A stretch of 64,000 nucleotides of DNA, taken from positions 3,357,501-3,421,500 of the forward strand of contig NZ_CP051627.1 in NCBI RefSeq assembly GCF_023208015.1. The letters run 5' to 3'. The position numbers were made by a program, and so were the translations under genes. The DNA is from Thermobifida alba. GTDB lineage: Bacteria; Actinomycetota; Actinomycetes; Streptosporangiales; Streptosporangiaceae. The notes beneath the pieces were generated by a model, which was not told the DNA's origin, made no database searches, and saw only the letters and a list, made by a program, of their open reading frames with translations. Positions 58,196 to 64,000 of the stretch are shown here, piece by piece. Position 1 is the first letter of the stretch. Every line of letters begins with the position of its first letter.

Positions 58196-59089
58196 GTGAC
58201 GACCCCGCCCGGCCGACGTGTCCCCGACCCCGCTCCGCTGCTCGCCCGCGCCCTGCGGGACCTGCGCCGGGAGACCGGTCTGCCCGTCGCCTTCGGCGGT
58301 CCGGTGACCCGGGACGGCCGGGGCTTCGTCATCGAGCAGCTCAACGGGACCCGCACGAGGTCGCTGCTGAGCCTGCGGGTCCAGACGGGGGCGGGGCTGG
58401 GCGGCCGGGCGCTGGCGCTGGCCCGCCCGTGGGTGGTCGACGACTACTTCGCCGCCGAGGAGATCACGCACGTCTACGACCACGCGGTCGCCCCCGAGCA
58501 CCTGCGTTCGATCGTCGCGGCCCCGGTAAGGGTCGACGGGGTGACGCGGGCCGTGCTGTACGCGGCGAGCAGGCGGACCGTGGACTTCGGGGACCGGGTG
58601 CTGGCGGCCGTGGCCTCTGTGGTGCGGCGGGCGGAGCGGGACTTCGCGGTGGAGGAGGAGGTGCAGCGCAGGCTGGCCGTCGCGCTGTCCGCCGCGCCCC
58701 CCGCCGACCGGGGCGCGGCCGCTCCGGACGCCGCGGAACTGGACGAGCTGCTGGCGGAGCTGTCGGACATCGCCGAGACGGTCCGCGACGAGGGGGCGCG
58801 GCTCCGCCTGGTCGAGGTGTGCCGCCGCGCGCGGTCGTTGTCGCGGGGCCGGTCGCCCGCGGCCCCGCCCGCCGTGCCCGGGGCTCCGGCGGTCCGGTTG
58901 TCGCCGCGGGAGCTCGACGTCCTGGCGGAGGTGGCGGTGGGCCGCACCAACGACGAGGTCGCCGCGGCGCTGGGGCTGCTGCCCAACACGGTGAAGTCGT
59001 ACCTGAAGAGCGCGATGCGCAAGCTCGGCGCGTCCAACCGGGTGCAGGCGGTCCACCGCGCCCGTACGGCCGGGCTCCTCGACCGCTGA
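58196..59089 (+). CDS. GAF-domain LuxR-family transcriptional regulator
   Basis: A 297-residue regulator from GTG 58196, eight bases from GGGAG. The N-terminal GAF-like domain spans about residues 15-150 (GLPVAFGGPVTRDGRG to RRTVDFGDRVLAAVASV). A helical linker follows, then a C-terminal LuxR HTH (LSPRELDVLAEVAVGRTNDEVAAALGLL then PNTVKSYLKSAMRKLGASNRVQAVHRA). It is divergent from the acyl-CoA synthetase and probably controls it in response to a small ligand bound by the GAF domain. Confidence 0.87.
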   Translation: MTTPPGRRVPDPAPLLARALRDLRRETGLPVAFGGPVTRDGRGFVIEQLNGTRTRSLLSLRVQTGAGLGGRALALARPWVVDDYFAAEEITHVYDHAVAPEHLRSIVAAPVRVDGVTRAVLYAASRRTVDFGDRVLAAVASVVRRAERDFAVEEEVQRRLAVALSAAPPADRGAAAPDAAELDELLAELSDIAETVRDEGARLRLVEVCRRARSLSRGRSPAAPPAVPGAPAVRLSPRELDVLAEVAVGRTNDEVAAALGLLPNTVKSYLKSAMRKLGASNRVQAVHRARTAGLLDR

Positions 59090-59104
59090 CCCGGACCACT
59101 CACC

Positions 59105-59124
59105 GGCCCGCCCCCGGGCGGGCC
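59105..59124. terminator. Hairpin between LuxR and BtuF-like genes
   Basis: GGCCCGCCC and GGGCGGGCC are nine-base perfect arms separated by CC, between the two convergent stop codons (59089 and 59126). Confidence 0.65.
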
Positions 59125-59125
59125 C

Positions 59126-59878
59126 TCAGCGGCCGAGGTCGGCCAGCTCCTCGCGGGCCCGCAGCAGCGACGGGCCGTACCAGGTGAGCAGCCGTCCGCT
59201 GACCAGCGCGGTCGGGGCGCGGCGGAACGCCTCGGGACCGTCGTCGGCGGTGAAGGCGTAGGGCTCGTCGGGCAGCAGCACCAGGTCGACGTCGTCGCGG
59301 TCGATCTCGTCGAGCGCGACCCTCGGATAGCGGTCGGGGTGGGCGGCGAAGACGTTGGCCAGTCCCAGGCGGCGGGCCAGGTCGCCGGTGAACGTCGCGG
59401 AGCCCACCACCATCCACGGGTCGCGCCACACCGGGATCGCGACGTGTGCCCGCGCCGCGGGCACCGGCCGCGACCAGGCGCGGCGCGCCTCGGTCAGCCA
59501 GGAGGGCACCGGCCAGCGCAGCCCCTCGGCGAACAGCCGCGCCAGGGAGTCCAGCGCCTGCGGCACCGTCTCGATGACGGTCACCCACACCGGGACGCCC
59601 GCCTCGCGCAGCCGGCGCACGTCCAGTTCCCGGTTCTCCTCCTTGTTGGCCACGACGAGGTCGGGGCCCAGCGCGGCCACGGCGGCGCGGTCCGGGTTCT
59701 TGGTGCCGCGCACCCGGGCCACGTCCAGGTCGGCGGGGTGCGTGCACCAGTCCGTGGCGCCGACCAGCGCCTCGCGCCGGGTGTGCGCGATCGCCTCGGT
59801 CAGCGAGGGCACCAGGGACACCACGCGCCGCGCCGGACCGGCCACGGGCACGGGATGCCCCATGTCGTCGCGGGCCAC
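59126..59878 (-). CDS. BtuF-like helical-backbone metal-receptor protein, no signal peptide
   Basis: A 250-residue protein with the periplasmic-binding class III fold used by cobalamin and siderophore receptors: RRVVSLVPSLTEAIAHT, LVGATDWCTHPADLDVARVRGTKNP, LGPDLVVANKEENRELDVRRLREAGVPVWV and DLARRLGLANVF. There is no signal sequence or lipobox, so the protein is apparently cytoplasmic, unlike BtuF. The start is GTG 59878 or ATG 59863; the ribosome site does not settle it. It follows the icmF gene after about 100 bases with a hairpin between. A role in corrinoid handling for IcmF is inference. Confidence 0.72.
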   Translation of the reverse strand: MARDDMGHPVPVAGPARRVVSLVPSLTEAIAHTRREALVGATDWCTHPADLDVARVRGTKNPDRAAVAALGPDLVVANKEENRELDVRRLREAGVPVWVTVIETVPQALDSLARLFAEGLRWPVPSWLTEARRAWSRPVPAARAHVAIPVWRDPWMVVGSATFTGDLARRLGLANVFAAHPDRYPRVALDEIDRDDVDLVLLPDEPYAFTADDGPEAFRRAPTALVSGRLLTWYGPSLLRAREELADLGR

Positions 59879-59942
59879 CTCACCACCGCCTCTCCTGGAC
59901 GACGTCCGTCCCGGCGGCCGACCCCTCCCCCGGCCGCCGGGC

Positions 59943-59978
59943 GTGCGGGGCCGACTCAGCGGCCCGTCGGCCCCGCAC
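59943..59978 (-). terminator. 12-bp hairpin after icmF
   Basis: GTGCGGGGCCGA (59943-59954) pairs with TCGGCCCCGCAC (59967-59978) around a 12-base loop, directly beyond the icmF stop codon. Confidence 0.7.
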
Positions 59979-59981
59979 CTC

Positions 59982-62900
59982 TCACACGTTCCTCCGGTAC
60001 TGGCCGCCGACCTCGAAGAACGCTTCGGTGACCTGCTGGAGGCTGCAGACCCGTGCCGCGTCCATGAGGACCGCGAACACGTTCTCGTTGTTCATGGCGG
60101 CCTGCTTGAGCCGCTCGATCGCCTGCTCGGCCTCCTCCCGGTGCGCCTCCCGGAACGCCTGGACCCGCCGCAGCTGCGACTCCTTCTCCTCCTCGGTGGC
60201 GCGGGCCAGTTCGATCTCCTGGGCCGAGCCGTCGTCCCCGGAGGGCGGCAGGAAGGTGTTGACGCCGATGATGGGCAGCGAGCCGTCGTGCTTGCGCTGC
60301 TCGTACAGCATCGACTCGTCCTGGATGCGGCCGCGCTGGTAGCCGGTCTCCATCGCGCCGAGCACGCCGCCGCGCTCGTTGATGCGGTCGAACTCGGCGA
60401 GCACGGCCTCCTCCACCAGGTCGGTGAGTTCGTCGATGATGAAGGAGCCCTGGAGCGGGTTCTCGTTCATCGCCAGACCCCACTCGCGGTTGATGATCAG
60501 CTGGATGGCCAGCGCCCGGCGCACCGACTCCTCGGTGGGGGTGGTGATGGCCTCGTCGTAGGCGTTGGTGTGCAGGCTGTTGGCGTTGTCGTAGATCGCG
60601 ATGAGCGCCTGGAGCGTGGTGCGGATGTCGTTGAACTGCATCTCCTGGGCGTGCAGGGACCGTCCCGACGTCTGCACGTGGTACTTCAGCTTCTGGGAGC
60701 GCTCGTTGGCGCCGTACTTGTCGCGCATGGCCACCGCCCAGATGCGGCGGGCCACCCGGCCCAGCACCGAGTACTCGGGGTCCATGCCGTTGGAGAAGAA
60801 GAACGACAGGTTGGGCGCGAAGTCGTCGATGTGCATGCCCCGGGCGAGGTACGCCTCGACGTAGGTGAAGCCGTTGGCGAGGGTGAACGCGAGCTGGCTG
60901 ATCGGGTTCGCCCCGGCCTCGGCGATGTGGTAGCCGGAGATGGACACCGAGTAGAAGTTGCGGACCCCGTTGGCGATGAACCACTCTTGGATGTCGGCCA
61001 TCATCCGCAGGGAGAACTCGGTGGAGAACAGGCAGGTGTTCTGGCCCTGGTCCTCCTTGAGGATGTCGGCCTGCACCGTGCCGCGCACCGACCGCAGCGC
61101 GTGGGCGCGCACCTCGGCGGCCTCCTGCTCGTCCGGTTCGCGGCCGTGCTTCTCCCGGAAGGCGTCGAGCTGCTGGTCGATGACGGTGTTGAGGAAGAAC
61201 GCCAGCACGGTGGGGGCCGGGCCGTTGATGGTCATCGACACCGAGGTGGTGGGCGCGGCCAGGTCGAATCCGGCGTACAGCTCCTTCATGTCGTCCAGGG
61301 TGGCCACGGAGACGCCGGAGGTGCCGACCTTGCCGTAGATGTCGGGGCGGCGGTCGGGGTCGCGGCCGTAGAGGGTGACGGAGTCGAACGCGGTGGACAG
61401 CCGGGTGGCGGGCTGGCCCTCCGACAGGAGTTTGAAGCGCCGGTTGGTGCGGAACGGGTCGCCCTCGCCGGCGAACATGCGGGCGGGGTCCTCGTTGTCG
61501 CGTTTGAACGGGAAGACGCCCGCGGTGAACGGGAAGAAGCCGGGCAGGTTCTCGCGCCGCCAGAACGACACGAGTTCGCCGTGGTCGGTGTAGCGGGGCA
61601 GGGCGACCCGGGGGACCTTCGTGCCGGCCAGGGACTCGCGGGTGAGCCGGGTGCGGATCTGGCGGTCGCGCACCGTCACGACCTGCTCCTCACCGGAGTA
61701 GGACGCCACCACCTCGGGCCAGTTCGCGATCTGCTCGGCGATCTCCTGCGGCAGCTGCCGGCGGGCCTCGGCGAGCACCTCCTCGACGGCGGCGGTGTCG
61801 TGGCCGGCGTCGGCGAGATCCTTGGCGGTCTCCTCCAGCCGCTGGACGCGGCGGGCCGCCTCGGCGAGCCGCTGGGTCTCGGCGCGGTAGGCGCGCACGG
61901 TCTCGGCGATCTCGGAGAGGTAGCGGACCCGGCTGGAGGGGACCACCTGGGTGATGCCGCTGGAGTGGCGGACGTCGACGCGCGGCAGGACGCCCCCGGC
62001 CACCGGGAGGCCCCGTTCCGCGAGGAGGCCGCGCAGGTGCTGGTAGAGCGCGGTGACGCCGTCGTCGTTGAAGGTCGCCGCGGAGGTGCCGAACACCGGC
62101 ATGTCCTCGGGTCTGGCGCCGAACGCCTCGCGGTTGCGCACCATCTGGCGGCCGACGTCGCGCAGGGCGTCCTTGGCGCCGCGCCGTTCGAACTTGTTGA
62201 TCGCCACCACGTCGGCGAAGTCGAGCATGTCGATCTTCTCCAGCTGGGAGGCGGCGCCGAACTCGGGGGTCATCACGTACATGGCGACGTCCACGTACGG
62301 CACGATCGCCGCGTCGCCCTGGCCGATGCCCGGGGTCTCCACGATGACCAGGTCGAATCCGGCGGCCTTGGCCACGTTGATCACGTCGTCGAGGTGGTCG
62401 GGGACCTCGCGGCTGCCGCGGGTGGCCAGGGAGCGGAAGAAGATCCGGTCGCCGTCGAGGGAGTTCATGCGGATGCGGTCGCCCAGCAGCGCGCCGCCGC
62501 CGCGGCGGCGGGTGGGGTCGATCGCGATGACCGCGATGCGCAGCTTGTCCTGCTGGTCGAGGCGGAAGCGGCGCACCAGTTCGTCGGTGAGGGAGGACTT
62601 GCCGGAGCCTCCGGTGCCGGTGATGCCCAGGACGGGGACGTCGGCGGCGGCCGAGCGCAGTCGGGAGCGCTCCTCGTCGGAGAGGCAGCCGAGTTCGGCT
62701 CCGGTGATGGCGCGGGCCAGGGCGAACCGGTCGCCGGAGGCCACGGACTCCACGTCGACCCGGCGGTGCTCCCACAGGTCGAAGTCGCAGTCGCGGATGA
62801 GGGTGTTGATCATTCCGGGCAGGCCGAGGCGCTGGCCGTCCTGGGGGGAGAAGATCGTCACCCCGGACTCGCGCAGGCGGGCGATCTCCTCGGGGACGAT

Positions 62901-63224
62901 GACGCCGCCCCCGCCGCCGTACACCTTGACGTGGTCGGCGCCGTGTTCGCGGAGCAGTTCCGCCAGGTACTCGAAGTACTCGACGTGGCCGCCCTGGTAG
63001 GAGCTGACCGCGACGCCCTGGACGTCCTCTTCCAGCGCGGCGTCCACCACTTCGCGCACCGACCGGTTGTGTCCCAGGTGGATGACCTCGGCTCCCTGCG
63101 ACTGCAGGATGCGTCGCATGATGTTGATCGCCGCGTCGTGCCCGTCGAACAGGCTGGACGCGGTGACGAACCGGACGGGGTTCGTCGGACGGTGCAGCGA
63201 GTCCGGCTTGGCCTTGTCGTTCAT
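59982..63224 (-). CDS. icmF: Fused isobutyryl-CoA mutase (B12-dependent) with GTPase chaperone domain
   Basis: A 1080-residue protein from ATG 63224 with GGGAGG upstream. Domains in order: B12-binding domain at the N-terminus (SSLFDGHDAAINIMRRILQS, then HLGHNRSVREVVDAA and YGGGGGVIVPEEIARL); a MeaI-type G-protein domain with GITGTGGSGKSSLTDELVRRF and VVAINKFERRGAKDA; and the C-terminal mutase barrel (RTNRRFKLLSEGQPATRLSTAFDSVT, FSTEFSLRMMADIQEW). This fusion order is that of IcmF, which interconverts isobutyryl- and butyryl-CoA, sometimes isovaleryl/pivalyl-CoA. Standalone methylmalonyl-CoA mutases have a different layout. The gene is preceded by a tandem-repeat promoter region. Confidence 0.93.
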   Translation of the reverse strand: MNDKAKPDSLHRPTNPVRFVTASSLFDGHDAAINIMRRILQSQGAEVIHLGHNRSVREVVDAALEEDVQGVAVSSYQGGHVEYFEYLAELLREHGADHVKVYGGGGGVIVPEEIARLRESGVTIFSPQDGQRLGLPGMINTLIRDCDFDLWEHRRVDVESVASGDRFALARAITGAELGCLSDEERSRLRSAAADVPVLGITGTGGSGKSSLTDELVRRFRLDQQDKLRIAVIAIDPTRRRGGGALLGDRIRMNSLDGDRIFFRSLATRGSREVPDHLDDVINVAKAAGFDLVIVETPGIGQGDAAIVPYVDVAMYVMTPEFGAASQLEKIDMLDFADVVAINKFERRGAKDALRDVGRQMVRNREAFGARPEDMPVFGTSAATFNDDGVTALYQHLRGLLAERGLPVAGGVLPRVDVRHSSGITQVVPSSRVRYLSEIAETVRAYRAETQRLAEAARRVQRLEETAKDLADAGHDTAAVEEVLAEARRQLPQEIAEQIANWPEVVASYSGEEQVVTVRDRQIRTRLTRESLAGTKVPRVALPRYTDHGELVSFWRRENLPGFFPFTAGVFPFKRDNEDPARMFAGEGDPFRTNRRFKLLSEGQPATRLSTAFDSVTLYGRDPDRRPDIYGKVGTSGVSVATLDDMKELYAGFDLAAPTTSVSMTINGPAPTVLAFFLNTVIDQQLDAFREKHGREPDEQEAAEVRAHALRSVRGTVQADILKEDQGQNTCLFSTEFSLRMMADIQEWFIANGVRNFYSVSISGYHIAEAGANPISQLAFTLANGFTYVEAYLARGMHIDDFAPNLSFFFSNGMDPEYSVLGRVARRIWAVAMRDKYGANERSQKLKYHVQTSGRSLHAQEMQFNDIRTTLQALIAIYDNANSLHTNAYDEAITTPTEESVRRALAIQLIINREWGLAMNENPLQGSFIIDELTDLVEEAVLAEFDRINERGGVLGAMETGYQRGRIQDESMLYEQRKHDGSLPIIGVNTFLPPSGDDGSAQEIELARATEEEKESQLRRVQAFREAHREEAEQAIERLKQAAMNNENVFAVLMDAARVCSLQQVTEAFFEVGGQYRRNV

Positions 63225-63249
63225 CGGGACCTCCCGGATCGAGAAGCGG

Positions 63250-63291
63250 ATTAGTAGGACGCCCAACTAAATAGTAGGACATCCTAGTTTC
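63250..63291 (-). promoter_or_regulatory. Tandem operator-like repeats upstream of icmF
   Basis: Read on the minus strand, GTCCTACTA occurs twice with an exact 20-bp offset. Each copy sits in an imperfect palindrome (TTAGTTGGGCGTCCTACTAA and TAGGATGTCCTA). They lie 26-67 bases upstream of the icmF start, so a regulator bound side by side on one face of the helix is likely. No regulator gene is adjacent. Confidence 0.5.
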
Positions 63292-63523
63292 TGGGCTCCA
63301 GCCCGCCCTCCCCCTTCCCGCCCCACAGTGTTCCCCCCGGCGACGGGCGGACACTTCCGGTCCCGTGGCCGGCCCGCCGCGGCCCCGCCCCGGTCCCCCG
63401 GTACCGCGCCCGGAAAAATCACCGGTCAGCACATTCCTCGGGGCAATCCGGGTACCGGTGGGCGCATGACCGTTCCCACGCACCCCAACGGCCGCCGTCG
63501 GCCCGGGTCCGGGTGAGGGCGGC

Positions 63524-64000
63524 ATGCGACTGCTGGGCGCTCTCCTGCACGCCGGACGGCGGTGGCTGACCTCCGAGCTGCCCGCCGTCCGGGACCGCCT
63601 GTCCGAGAACTTCTGGCCGGTCGTGCACGCCGTCGTCGCGGGAACCGTGGCGTGGCTGCTCGCCAAGAACCTCACCGCCACCCACGATCCGTTCTTCGCA
63701 CCGATCGCGGCGGTCATCGCGCTCAACGCCTCGGCCAGCGAACGGGGCGCCAACGCCGTCCGCCTGCTGCTGGGGGTGGTCATCGGCATCCTGGTGGGCG
63801 AGCTGACCCTGGCCCTCGTCGGCGCGAACTACCGGGGCCTGGCCATCGCCATCGGCGTGGCCATGATCTTCGCCATCGTGGTCAACTTCGCCCGGCTGGT
63901 GATCGGCCAGGCCGCCGTCAGCGCGATGCTCATCGTGACCTTCGCCGAGGAGGCCAGCCTGCACCGGCTCGCCGACGCGCTGATCGGCGCCGGGGTGGCC
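63524..64000 (+). CDS. FUSC/aromatic acid exporter family membrane protein (partial, 3' end missing)
   Basis: The plus strand reads open from ATG 63524 (GAGGG upstream) to the right edge for 159 codons with no stop. After a basic head, WPVVHAVVAGTVAWLLAKNL, FFAPIAAVIALNASASERG, ANAVRLLLGVVIGILVGELTLALVG and GVAMIFAIVVNFARLVIGQAAVSAMLIVTF are the early transmembrane repeats of FUSC/ArAE-type exporters. The remainder lies outside the window. A 16-codon reading frame (63466-63516) stops seven bases before it. Confidence 0.75.
   Translation, partial: MRLLGALLHAGRRWLTSELPAVRDRLSENFWPVVHAVVAGTVAWLLAKNLTATHDPFFAPIAAVIALNASASERGANAVRLLLGVVIGILVGELTLALVGANYRGLAIAIGVAMIFAIVVNFARLVIGQAAVSAMLIVTFAEEASLHRLADALIGAGVA

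Noticed and set aside
59355-63254. A 1299-codon open frame on the plus strand opposite icmF
   Set aside because: It is antisense to a clear IcmF gene. The translation is repetitive and rich in H, G, V, R, D and E without known motifs, as expected for the mirror of high-G+C codons.
1-64000. Mobile elements, CRISPR arrays, tRNA or rRNA genes, riboswitches
   Set aside because: No transposase, integrase, regularly spaced repeats, cloverleaf-like sequence or B12-box-like element was recognised by eye. A tRNA or Rfam scan would be needed to exclude small RNAs.

Overview
The window is very G+C-rich, almost fully coding DNA with many GTG and TTG starts, start/stop overlaps, a SARP regulator, a complete conservon with its P450 pair, and TDP-aminosugar genes. 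Together these indicate a filamentous actinomycete. The gene mix would fit Nocardiopsaceae or a Streptomyces-like genus, but nothing in the sequence fixes the genus. No rRNA, tRNA, transposase, phage gene or CRISPR array was recognised.

Layout. (1) 1-7.6 kb: the start of a DUF2306 membrane protein gene that runs off the left edge, an MpaB/DUF2236 oxygenase, and a large SARP/AfsR-type regulator divergent from an FMN reductase and a DHA2 drug exporter. Three CCGGARC repeats spaced exactly 11 bp sit between them, as a SARP-family operator should. (2) 7.7-16.1 kb: a compact deoxysugar cassette. A six-gene minus-strand operon runs glycosyltransferase, 3-aminotransferase, C-methyltransferase, N,N-dimethyltransferase, 3,5-epimerase-like, 4-ketoreductase. 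It is flanked by a flavin amine-oxidase-like enzyme and a PhyH-type Fe(II)/2-oxoglutarate dioxygenase, with no aglycone synthase in view.

(3) 16.4-43.3 kb: a catabolic island of 20 genes. It holds uptake systems (an AAHS-type MFS and a Liv-type ABC transporter), two-subunit CoA-ester chemistry (acyl-CoA ligase, CaiB/AMACR-like protein, two acyl-CoA dehydrogenases, crotonase, FadB-like multienzyme, two MaoC hydratases, biotin-dependent acyl-CoA carboxylase alpha and beta, thiolase), redox enzymes (SDR, old-yellow-enzyme/2,4-dienoyl-CoA reductase type, LLM monooxygenase type) and one TetR regulator. A recurring operator-like motif, core ACTTACYG, lies in front of nearly every transcription unit. 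That makes the island look like one regulon.

(4) 43.5-49.7 kb: a YdcZ-type DMT transporter divergent from its TetR regulator with a duplicated operator; then a sulfatase with an unusual active-site motif, a BASS-family transporter and a glycerol-dehydrogenase-like enzyme in one operon. (5) 49.8-55.0 kb: a conservon (cvnA-B-C-D) followed by an ExxR-lacking CYP157-like P450 and a CYP154-like P450. (6) 55.5-64 kb: a zinc-ribbon membrane protein, an acyl-CoA synthetase divergent from a GAF-LuxR regulator, a BtuF-like protein, a fused B12-dependent isobutyryl-CoA mutase (IcmF) with a tandem-repeat promoter, and the start of a FUSC-family transporter that runs off the right edge.

Convergent genes are mostly separated by strong hairpins; three convergent pairs overlap at their 3' ends. 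Coordinates of short sites come from counting bases by eye and may be off by one or two.
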